Below are positions 28,296 through 35,240 of a stretch of 64,000 nucleotides of DNA, one piece after another (position 1 is the stretch's first letter; each line of letters opens with the position of its first letter). Below the pieces are notes generated by a model. It was not told where the DNA came from. It worked only from the letters and a program-made list of their open reading frames with translations, and did not search any database. The stretch is from Pseudomonas sp. JM0905a (lineage in GTDB: Bacteria; Pseudomonadota; Gammaproteobacteria; Pseudomonadales; Pseudomonadaceae): positions 248,001 through 312,000 of the forward strand of contig NZ_JACXBU010000004.1 in the NCBI RefSeq assembly GCF_014700075.1, read 5' to 3'. The position numbers were made by a program, and so were the translations under genes.

Positions 28296-28314
28296 ACCGA
28301 AGCGCAGCCATTTA

Positions 28315-29652
28315 TCAGCGGAGGTTGATGATGGTTTGGGTGACGGCGTCCTCTGTCTGGATAGTCTTGGCGTTCGCCTGGTAGTTGCGCTGGGCGACGA
28401 TCAGGTTCACCAGCTGGTCCGACAGTTCGACGTTGGAATCTTCCAGCGCGCCGGCCTGCAAGGCCCCCAGGGTGCCGGAACGCGGGGTGCCGACCACCGG
28501 CTCACCGGACTCGAAGGACTGCACCCAGCCGGTCTTGCCTACCGGCGTCAGGCCCTGGACGTTGGCGAAGTTGGCGAGGATCACCTGGCCCTGCACCTTG
28601 GACTGGCCGTTGGTGTAGCGGGCGAAGATCACACCGGTGTCGTCGATTTCCAGGCCTGCCAGTTGGCCGGTGGTGTAGCCGTCCTGACTGATGCTGTTGA
28701 CGGCGAACGCGCTGGAGTACTGGGTGGAGCCACGAATATCGACGCTGATGCCGCCGGCGTTGGCGGTGGCGCCGTTGGACGACCAGTTGGCCGGAGTACC
28801 GCCGTCGGAAACCGCGGGCACCCAGTCGTCGAGGTTCATCAGGCCGGTGGCGGGGTCGTAGTTCAGCTCGCCACCCGCCGCCATGCCGGCGGTGTTCAGG
28901 CTGCCATCGGCGTTGAACAGCAGGTTGGTGGTGTGCGGGTCGGTGCTGGCCGGGTTGGACGGATTGCGTCCATCCACCAGCACGGCCATGGTCCAGTTGT
29001 TGGTCACCGGCGGGGTAGCGGCCGGGTCCGAGTTGTTGATGAAGTACTGGGTCATGACGTGGGCGTTGCCCTGGGAGTCATAGATGTTGACCGAGGTGGA
29101 CGAGGTGTAGGTCGTCGGGTCGCTCGGATCGAACGGCGTATTGGTCGGCGCCTTGGTGGTGGAGTTCAGGTTGAACTTCTGCGCGACCTCGGTGGTGGCC
29201 TTGGGCGCCTGATTGGAAGTCTGGATCTGCAGGTCGCTGACTACGCCGTTCTGAACGTTGCCATTGCCGTCGATGCCGTAGCCCTGCAAGCGATAGCCGA
29301 AGTTGTTGACGATGTAGCCGTTGCGGTCGGTACCGAAGTAGCCGGCGCGGGTGTAGCTGATCTCGCCGTTGTTGCTGGTCTGGAAGAAGCCGTTGCCGTT
29401 GATGGCCAGGTCCAGGGCATTCTGGGTGTAGTTGATGTTGCCCTGGTTGAACAGCTGGGACACGTCCCCCAAAGCCACGCCGCTACCCTGGGCGTTCTTG
29501 CCGGTGCCAAGCACCGAGGCGGCATAGACGTCGGCGAACTCGGCACGGGACTGCTTGAAGCCCGCAGTGCCGGCGTTGGCAATGTTGTTGCCGGTGACGT
29601 TGAGGTCGCTGGTCGCTGCGCGCAGACCGCTGAGACCGATGTTGAACGCCAT
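28315..29652 (-). CDS. flgE: Flagellar hook protein FlgE
   Basis: FlgE polymerises to form the hook. The 445-residue product starts MAFNIGLSGLRAATSDLNVT, followed by GNNIANAGTAGFKQSRAEF. It ends with SNVELSDQLVNLIVAQRNYQ and a helix resembling other axial proteins. The variable centre is Asn/Thr/Gly-rich. It is the last gene of the flgB-E operon, 45 bases after flgD. Confidence 0.98.
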   Translation of the reverse strand: MAFNIGLSGLRAATSDLNVTGNNIANAGTAGFKQSRAEFADVYAASVLGTGKNAQGSGVALGDVSQLFNQGNINYTQNALDLAINGNGFFQTSNNGEISYTRAGYFGTDRNGYIVNNFGYRLQGYGIDGNGNVQNGVVSDLQIQTSNQAPKATTEVAQKFNLNSTTKAPTNTPFDPSDPTTYTSSTSVNIYDSQGNAHVMTQYFINNSDPAATPPVTNNWTMAVLVDGRNPSNPASTDPHTTNLLFNADGSLNTAGMAAGGELNYDPATGLMNLDDWVPAVSDGGTPANWSSNGATANAGGISVDIRGSTQYSSAFAVNSISQDGYTTGQLAGLEIDDTGVIFARYTNGQSKVQGQVILANFANVQGLTPVGKTGWVQSFESGEPVVGTPRSGTLGALQAGALEDSNVELSDQLVNLIVAQRNYQANAKTIQTEDAVTQTIINLR

Positions 29653-29697
29653 TACTTTCTCCTTTGCCGGTGCTTCCCGGCGCTCTTGACCGGGAGG

Positions 29698-30378
29698 TTA
29701 CTGACCGATGACCTGGACCTTGGACAGACCGACACTGCCGATGCCGGCGAGGTTGAGCATCAGCTCGCCGCCGTTCTGGCCAAGGGTGACGCTGTCGACG
29801 TTGGCTGGAAGCATGGTGTAGAGGGCTTTGGTTTCGCCGCTGTACTGGGCCTGGGCTTCGAACTTGTACGTGCCCGGCGGCATGACCTTGCCGCTGGAGT
29901 CCTTGCCGTCCCACATGAAGCTGACGCTGCCGGCCGGCTGCTCGCCGAGGTTGATGCGGTTCACCAGGGTGCCGGCGTTGTCGTAGACGTTGACCCAGAC
30001 GTTGCTGCTGGAAATGGGCAGATTGGCGCTGGCCTTGAAAGTTTCCGCGGTATCCACCACGGCCTTCTCGCTGGGCACGATGACCTTGCGCCCCACCAGG
30101 GACGAGGCCTGAAGTGCCTGGGAGGACTGGTAGCCGGACAGCAGCGAACCCATGCTGCTGTTCAGCTTCTCGATGCCTTCCACCTGGCTGAACTGCGCCA
30201 GCTGGGCGATGAACTCGCCGTTCTCCTGGGGCGCCAGCGGGTCCTGGTTGTTCAACTGGGCGACCAGCAGCTCGAGGAACTCGTTCTTGCCGAGGTCCTT
30301 GCTCTTGGGTTCGTTCTTGATGGCGTACTGGTCGAGGAACGACTGGCCATCGGTGGACGCTACGTTACTGACACTCAT
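29698..30378 (-). CDS. flgD: Flagellar hook assembly scaffold FlgD
   Basis: FlgD caps the growing hook and is removed afterwards. The 226-residue product has the conserved N-terminus LGKNEFLELLVAQLNNQDPL, followed by QENGEFIAQLAQFSQVEGIE. The C-terminal FlgD Ig-like/Tudor domain shows VMWDGKD-like FMWDGKDSSGKVMPPGTYKF. It lies 19 bases after flgC. Confidence 0.97.
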   Translation of the reverse strand: MSVSNVASTDGQSFLDQYAIKNEPKSKDLGKNEFLELLVAQLNNQDPLAPQENGEFIAQLAQFSQVEGIEKLNSSMGSLLSGYQSSQALQASSLVGRKVIVPSEKAVVDTAETFKASANLPISSSNVWVNVYDNAGTLVNRINLGEQPAGSVSFMWDGKDSSGKVMPPGTYKFEAQAQYSGETKALYTMLPANVDSVTLGQNGGELMLNLAGIGSVGLSKVQVIGQ

Positions 30379-30397
30379 GCTGTTCCCTCGCGCGCTA

Positions 30398-30844
30398 TCA
30401 CTGACCCAGGGTCAGCACTTTCTGCATCATCTGTTTGGCGGTGTTCATCATTTCCACGTTGGTCTGGAAGGACCGGCTGGCGGAAATCATGTCGGCCATT
30501 TCTTCAACCACGTTCACGTTCGGGTAGTAGACGTAGCCGTCCGCGTTGGCCGCCGGGTGGTTCGGCTCGTAGCGCGGGGTCAGGGTGCTCTGGTCCTCGA
30601 TCACACCGAGAACCTGCACGCCGGCGCCGGACTGGTCCTGGTCGGCGAACAGCGAACCACGGTCGCCGTTGCCCAGGCTGTCCTGCATCACGGTGGCGAA
30701 CACCGGATGGCGGGCGCGGTAAGTCTGGTCAAGGCTGGAGGACACCGTTTCGGCGTTGGCGATGTTGCTGGAGATGGTGTTCAGCCGAGTGTTCTGGGCA
30801 CTCATACCGGTGCCGGCGATGTTGAAGATGCTGGACAGGGACAT
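30398..30844 (-). CDS. flgC: Flagellar basal-body rod protein FlgC
   Basis: FlgC is a proximal rod protein. The 148-residue product shows the N-terminal MSLSSIFNIAGTGMSAQNTR, the rod motif TISSNIANAETV and the C-terminal NVNVVEEMADMISASRSFQT. It lies between flgB and flgD with 14- and 19-base gaps. Confidence 0.97.
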   Translation of the reverse strand: MSLSSIFNIAGTGMSAQNTRLNTISSNIANAETVSSSLDQTYRARHPVFATVMQDSLGNGDRGSLFADQDQSGAGVQVLGVIEDQSTLTPRYEPNHPAANADGYVYYPNVNVVEEMADMISASRSFQTNVEMMNTAKQMMQKVLTLGQ

Positions 30845-30858
30845 GGCTGGGATCTCCG

Positions 30859-31266
30859 TTATTCGCCGCGCAGGGCGTTCATCAGCCCTTTGAACTTGCT
30901 GTTGAGGAAGGTGAAGCTGGCCTGGAACTGCATGGCGTTCTCGGTGTAGTTCGACTGTTCCAGCTGGGCGTCGACGGTGTTCTGGTCGATGGCGGCCTGG
31001 AACGGCACGCGGTACTTCAGCGAGGCGTCGGCGATCTCGAAACCTTCGGCGGCAATGTGGTGCTCGTTGGTCCGGGTGGCCTGGAAGCTGCCGTGGGCGG
31101 CCTTCTCCGATTGCTGGGCCAGCACGCTGGCGAAGTCCAGGTCGCGAGCCTTGTAGTTCGGGGTATCGGCGTTGGCGATGTTATTGGCCAGCACCTCGCC
31201 ACGCTGGGCGCGGAAGCTGAGGGCTTGCTGATGGATGCCGAGGGCCTTTTCGAAACTGATGCTCAT
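30859..31266 (-). CDS. flgB: Flagellar basal-body rod protein FlgB
   Basis: FlgB is a proximal rod protein and the first gene of flgBCDE. The 135-residue product starts MSISFEKALGIHQQALSFRA at the ATG 31264-31266; the eight-codon longer reading is not conserved-looking. The rod motif NNIANADTPNYKARDLDF is present. A consensus RpoN site lies 49 bases upstream. Immediately upstream the flagellar order is broken: the next gene is a quinone reductase, not cheR. Confidence 0.96.
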   Translation of the reverse strand: MSISFEKALGIHQQALSFRAQRGEVLANNIANADTPNYKARDLDFASVLAQQSEKAAHGSFQATRTNEHHIAAEGFEIADASLKYRVPFQAAIDQNTVDAQLEQSNYTENAMQFQASFTFLNSKFKGLMNALRGE

Positions 31267-31314
31267 GTCCGGAACCTTTGCCAGTGGCAATGTGGTTTTG
31301 CTTGCATGACATTC

Positions 31315-31330
31315 AGCAAAGGCCGTGCCA
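31315..31330 (-). promoter_or_regulatory. RpoN promoter of flgBCDE (exact consensus)
   Basis: The minus strand reads TGGCACG-GCCT-TTGCT, an exact match to the TGGCACG-N4-TTGCW consensus. The predicted start near 31303 gives a 37-base leader to flgB. Confidence 0.95.
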
Positions 31331-31405
31331 CTTTAGTTTTTCCTTAACTTTCAATGCCTTGAAGGAAAAACAAGCGGCAAAAAGCGGCAAGAGACGCTGG
31401 CCGGG

Positions 31406-31450
31406 CGGCAAAGCGGCAAGGGCGGTTTGCCGCTGCTTGCCGCTTTGCCG
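31406..31450. repeat. 15-bp perfect inverted repeat upstream of flgB
   Basis: CGGCAAAGCGGCAAG at 31406-31420 recurs as its exact reverse complement at 31436-31450, with a 15-base loop. An inner GCGGCAAG-N6-TTGCCGC (31413-31433) resembles the hairpin at 28130-28151, so the two sides of flgB-E carry related elements. The sequence GCGGCAAA is also repeated nearby at about 31373-31390. Confidence 0.65.
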
Positions 31451-31462
31451 GGGGTAAGAGTT

Positions 31463-31500
31463 GTGGGAGCGAATTCATTCGCGAATGAATTCGCTCCCAC
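31463..31500. repeat. 38-base perfect palindrome (GTGGGAGCGAATTCATTCG)
   Basis: The two 19-base halves are exact reverse complements with no loop. The GTGGGAGCGAATTCATTCGCG core is a REP-type sequence, and a variant GGGGCGAATTCATTCGCC lies at about 39777-39795. It is located between the flgB promoter and the quinone reductase terminator. Confidence 0.75.
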
Positions 31501-31514
31501 CGGGAAAAGAAGAA

Positions 31515-31532
31515 GGCCGCCCTTGGGCGGCC
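31515..31532 (-). terminator. Terminator after the quinone reductase gene
   Basis: The minus strand has GGCCGCCC-AA-GGGCGGCC followed by TTCTTCTTTTCC, a perfect 8-bp stem with a pyrimidine-rich tail. It begins nine bases past the NAD(P)H oxidoreductase stop and insulates flgB from the upstream metabolic genes. Confidence 0.82.
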
Positions 31533-31541
31533 TCGCTGCAC

Positions 31542-32246
31542 TCATCGCGCCAGCGGATACAACCTGTCGTCGAACTGGTCCAGCCGGGGGAACACGAGCG
31601 GCACATCCTGCTCCAGCCCCTGCAGCCGCGCCTGGTAGTCACGCAGGAAATCCTGGCGTGCGTCATCGCTGATATAGGGCACGTGCCAGGCCACGAAAGG
31701 CGGCAACACGTCCAGGCCGACATAGGCCAGGGTGCCGCGCAGCAGCGGACGCAGCATGTCTTCCAGCGGGCCGTGGATGGCGCCTTCACCGAACATGTGC
31801 TCGCGGCCACCCAGGGTCAGGGTGACCAGTGCCTTCTTGCCGGCCAAGCCGCCCTGGTCGTAGAAGCGCTTGCCGCCGTAGCAGATGCCGGACACCAGCA
31901 CCCGGTCGATCCAGCCCTTGAGAATGGCCGGCACCGAGAACCAGTAAAGCGGGAAGTTGAGGATCAGCAGGTCGGCCCAGAGCAGCTTCTCCAGCTCGCG
32001 CTGGATATCCGGAGCAATCTTGCCGGCCTTCACGCCTTCACGCTGTTCCAGGGCGTAGACCAGGTAATCCGGGTTCTGCCGCTCGCTGAAATCCGCAGCG
32101 CTGGCCACCGGATTCCACTCCAGTGCGTGGAGGTCGGATTGGCGGACTTCATGTCCCTGCCCTTGCAGGGTTTCCACTGCGAGATCGCGCAGGGCGCTGC
32201 AGAACGACTGTGGCTCGGGGTGGGCATGGACGATCAGAATCTTCAT
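31542..32246 (-). CDS. NAD(P)H dehydrogenase (quinone), flavodoxin-like
   Basis: This cytoplasmic flavin-dependent two-electron reductase of 234 residues belongs to the NQO1/MdaB-like family. The N-terminal flavodoxin fold opens MKILIVHAHPEPQSFCSALR, and FPLYWFSVPAILKGWIDRVL contains the usual FMN/FAD contact region. The later TLGGREHMFGEGAIHGP is also conserved. It ends the minus-strand run of arginine genes. An equivalent gene lies beside aruH in P. aeruginosa (PA4975, as I recall). Its physiological electron acceptor is unknown. Confidence 0.85.
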   Translation of the reverse strand: MKILIVHAHPEPQSFCSALRDLAVETLQGQGHEVRQSDLHALEWNPVASAADFSERQNPDYLVYALEQREGVKAGKIAPDIQRELEKLLWADLLILNFPLYWFSVPAILKGWIDRVLVSGICYGGKRFYDQGGLAGKKALVTLTLGGREHMFGEGAIHGPLEDMLRPLLRGTLAYVGLDVLPPFVAWHVPYISDDARQDFLRDYQARLQGLEQDVPLVFPRLDQFDDRLYPLAR

Positions 32247-32335
32247 GGGTGTTCCTTATGGCACGGTCCGTAGGTTGGTGCAGAGCGCAGCGAAGCCCAA
32301 CGATCAGGGATTCGCCGCGCAACGCAAACCTTCAT

Positions 32336-33526
32336 TCATGCGATTTCTAGTTGATCAATCAGTTCGGCTGCACAGCGGGCAATGCGGCGACAGGCCTCTT
32401 GCAGCGGCTCACTGCCCAGCACCAGCCCCAGACGGATATGCCCGGCTGCGCTGGGGCCAAACGCTTCACCCGCCAGTACCGACACGCCATGGTTGTCCAG
32501 CAACCGATCAGCAAAGTCCTGGGCGGACAGCCCGGTCGGGCGGATATCCACCATCACGAACATGCCGCCGTCCGGCTTCAGCGCACGCAGGCCGGGGCAG
32601 CCTTCGAGGGTGGCGCACACCAGGTCTCGCCGTTGGCGATAAGCCTCGCGCATGGCTTCCAGCTCCGGCAGGCGTGCTTCCAGCGCAACGCAGGCGGCGT
32701 CCTGAACGAAGTCCGGCGAACCGTAGAGCATGCACAGGGCGAGGTTTTCCAGGTGTCCGGTCAGCTCCTCCGAGCCGACCACCCAGCCCACGCGCCAGCC
32801 GGTCATGGCGTGGGATTTGGACAGGCTGTTGATGGTGGCGGTGCGCTCGGCCATGCCCGGCAGGCTGGCCGGGCTGATGTGCTCACCTTCGAACAGCAGT
32901 TCGCTGTAGACCTCGTCGGAAATCATCCACAGGTCATGGGCGATGCAGAGTTCGGCCAGGGCATTCCAGGTGGAACGCGGCAGGCTGGCGCCGGAGGGAT
33001 TGTGCGGGCTGTTCAGGGCCAGCGCACGAGTACGCGGGGTGATGGCGGCCGCCACGTCCTCGGGCTGGATGCGGAAGCCATTCTCCGAACGCACCGGCAC
33101 CGGCACCACCTTGGCGCCGCAGGCACCGAACACCGCCTCGTAGGTGACGTACATGGGCTCGGCGACGATGACCTCGTCCCCCGGGTTGAGCAGGCACTGC
33201 ACCACGCAGAACAGCGCGCACTGGGCGCCGGCCAGCACCACCACCTGGTTGGCACCCACGCTCTGTCCGCTGCGCTGGTTGTGCCAGGCGGCAATGCGTT
33301 GCCGCAGGGGGAACTTGCCGCGCACGTCGGAGTAGTGGGTATTGCCGTTGAGCAGGCTGTCGATGGCGGCCTGGATGATGGGCTGCGGCGTGTCGAAATC
33401 AGGGTCGCCTACCGACAGCAGGAGAATGTCGTCGCCCCTGGCCTGGCGCTCCAGCGCGCGGTAGTGAATGTTCCAGGCCGCCGCGCCGTCGCCGGCAATG
33501 CGTTGGGTGAGGTCAGAAAAGCGCAT
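32336..33526 (-). CDS. aruH: Arginine-pyruvate transaminase AruH
   Basis: AruH transfers the alpha-amino group of L-arginine to pyruvate, giving 2-ketoarginine and alanine, the first step of the arginine transaminase pathway. The 396-residue fold-type I protein has the PLP lysine in NSLSKSHAMTGWRVGW, the NSPHNPSGA motif and the terminal arginine region HIRLGLVLGSE. The sequence agrees closely with my memory of P. aeruginosa AruH. The ATG at 33524-33526 has GGAG six bases upstream. aruI lies 21 bases upstream. The 89-base gap after it contains a GTAGGTTGG/CCCAAC repeat. Confidence 0.92.
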   Translation of the reverse strand: MRFSDLTQRIAGDGAAAWNIHYRALERQARGDDILLLSVGDPDFDTPQPIIQAAIDSLLNGNTHYSDVRGKFPLRQRIAAWHNQRSGQSVGANQVVVLAGAQCALFCVVQCLLNPGDEVIVAEPMYVTYEAVFGACGAKVVPVPVRSENGFRIQPEDVAAAITPRTRALALNSPHNPSGASLPRSTWNALAELCIAHDLWMISDEVYSELLFEGEHISPASLPGMAERTATINSLSKSHAMTGWRVGWVVGSEELTGHLENLALCMLYGSPDFVQDAACVALEARLPELEAMREAYRQRRDLVCATLEGCPGLRALKPDGGMFVMVDIRPTGLSAQDFADRLLDNHGVSVLAGEAFGPSAAGHIRLGLVLGSEPLQEACRRIARCAAELIDQLEIA

Positions 33527-33547
33527 GTTCAACTCCTTGCCTGGTGC

Positions 33548-35158
33548 TCAACGAGCACAGGCATGTTTCAGTTCGATCAGGGTGACGCCGGGGTGGCCGA
33601 AGCCTGCGCGCAGGTCGCCTTCCAGTTCGTCGAGGCTGCGGGGCTGCTTCACGGCGCAATGGAAGGCTCGGGCCAGGCCGGCGAAGTCCGGGTTGCGCGG
33701 CAGCACGCCCACCGGCTCGATATCCAGGGCCAGCATGTCGTCACGGATCTGGCCCAGGGCGTCGTTGTTCCACAGCAGCACCACCAGTGGGCTGTCGAGC
33801 TCCTCCGTGGCGGTCGCCAGTTCCTGCGCGGTGTAGAGGAAACCACCATCCCCCGCCAGCACCAGGCCGGGCCGCTCCGGTGCGCCGAACTTGGCGCCGA
33901 TGCCGGCCGGCAGGCCGTAGCCGAGGGTGCCGTAGCCGGTGGGGTGCAGCCAGCTACGCGGCGCCCGGCTGGCGAAGGCGTAATTGCCGGTGTAGGCCAG
34001 TTGGGTCATGTCGGTACTGATGAAGGCATCTGCCGGCAAGGCAGCGGCAATACGGTCGAGAATCGCCTGGTGGATACCCTGCAGCGGCGCGTGGCCATTG
34101 CGGATGTCCTCACGCAGCCGGGCAACGCGGGCGGCGGCGGCCTCCCCTGCCCTGCCGGTCTCCGGCAGGCGCTGCAACAGCGCTTCCAGGGTATTGCGGG
34201 CATCGCCCTTGAGCGCAACGGCACAGGGATAGAAGTCGTTGAACTTGCGTGGATCGATATCGACGCGGATCAGCTCGCCGGACAGCGGCAGGCGTTCGCG
34301 CCAGAAATCGGTATCGGCCATCTCGGTGCCCACGGCGAGCACCAGGTCGGCCTCGGCGATCATCTCCCAGCCCGGTGCAACGCAAAGGCTGGCACCGGCA
34401 TTGAGCGGGGCATCCGGCGGCAACAGGCCCTTGCCGGCCACGCTGGTGAATACCGGCGCGGCCAGGCGCTCGCTGAGCGCCTGCAGGGCGCCGACCGCGT
34501 CCAGCGCGCCACCACCGGCGATGATCATCGGCCGCTTGGCCGTGGCCAGACGCTGGGCGGCAGCATCCAGTGAACCTACATCCGGCAGGCCACGGCCTGG
34601 TCGGCGCACCACCTCGGCAGTCCAGTCCCGCGCGACAGGGGCGGCCAGCACGTCGAGCGGAACCGAGATATGCACCGGACGCGGACGCTCGCCATCGAAC
34701 ACGGCAAAGGCGCGGGCCACCAGCTCCGGCAGGTCTTCCGGGGTCAGGGCTACAGCCGAGAAGGCCGTGATGGGCGCAGTGATCGCTCGCTGGTCCTGGG
34801 TCTCGTGCAGGCAACCCCATCCCTTGCCGAGGCTGGCGGTGTGGTTGACGCTGGAGATCACCAGCATCGGAATCGAGTCGGCGTAGGCCTGGCCGATGGG
34901 CGTGGCGGCGTTGGTCACGCCCGGACCGGTAATGATGAAGGCCACGCCCGGCTTGCCGCTGACCCGCGCGTAGCCGTCGGCCATGAAACCGGCGCCCTGC
35001 TCGTGGCGGGTCAACACATGGCGGATGCCGCTGCCGGGCAGGCCGCGATACAGCTCCAGGGTGTGCACGCCGGGAATGCCGAACACGGTGTCCACGCCGT
35101 AGTTGGCCAGCAGGCGAACCAGGGCCTGGCCGCCGGTGAGAGTGTTCTGGTGTTGCAT
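33548..35158 (-). CDS. aruI: 2-ketoarginine decarboxylase AruI (TPP-dependent)
   Basis: AruI decarboxylates 5-guanidino-2-oxopentanoate to 4-guanidinobutyraldehyde. The 536-residue protein has the acetolactate-synthase-like layout. An N-terminal pyrimidine-binding domain carries RHEQGAGFMADGYARVSGKP, a central nucleotide-fold domain follows, and the C-terminal TPP motif opens GDGGFLYTAQELATATEELD and reaches NNDALGQI. The ATG at 35156-35158 has AGGAGA upstream; the longer frame to 35218 runs through the upstream repeat. It is followed by aruH. Confidence 0.92.
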   Translation of the reverse strand: MQHQNTLTGGQALVRLLANYGVDTVFGIPGVHTLELYRGLPGSGIRHVLTRHEQGAGFMADGYARVSGKPGVAFIITGPGVTNAATPIGQAYADSIPMLVISSVNHTASLGKGWGCLHETQDQRAITAPITAFSAVALTPEDLPELVARAFAVFDGERPRPVHISVPLDVLAAPVARDWTAEVVRRPGRGLPDVGSLDAAAQRLATAKRPMIIAGGGALDAVGALQALSERLAAPVFTSVAGKGLLPPDAPLNAGASLCVAPGWEMIAEADLVLAVGTEMADTDFWRERLPLSGELIRVDIDPRKFNDFYPCAVALKGDARNTLEALLQRLPETGRAGEAAAARVARLREDIRNGHAPLQGIHQAILDRIAAALPADAFISTDMTQLAYTGNYAFASRAPRSWLHPTGYGTLGYGLPAGIGAKFGAPERPGLVLAGDGGFLYTAQELATATEELDSPLVVLLWNNDALGQIRDDMLALDIEPVGVLPRNPDFAGLARAFHCAVKQPRSLDELEGDLRAGFGHPGVTLIELKHACAR

Positions 35159-35188
35159 GAGGTGTCTCCTCGAATCGATGCCAGGACC

Positions 35189-35231
35189 TGTAGGAGCGAG
35201 CTCGCGAATCGCCAGCAAGCTGGCTCCTACA
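35189..35231. repeat. REP-type palindrome between aruI and the CoA ligase
   Basis: TGTAGGAGCGAGCTCGCG is followed after a few bases by CGCCAGCAAGCTGGCTCCTACA, so the outer TGTAGGAGC pairs with GCTCCTACA. It belongs to the same REP family as 4738-4801. It occupies the short gap between two same-strand genes and may stabilise or partly terminate the message. Confidence 0.8.
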
Positions 35232-35240
35232 GGGGAGATG

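Noticed and set aside
28273-30825. Plus-strand frame of 850 codons opposite flgE, flgD and flgC
   Set aside because: It covers three certain flagellar genes in antisense, has low-complexity Gly/Val/His composition and no start signal.
31370-31500. CRISPR-like array because of repeated GCGGCAA units
   Set aside because: The units are short, inverted and irregularly spaced, with no spacers of constant length and no cas genes.
32351-34573. Plus-strand frame of 740 codons opposite aruH and aruI
   Set aside because: Antisense shadow of two well recognised enzymes; no motif and no ribosome site.
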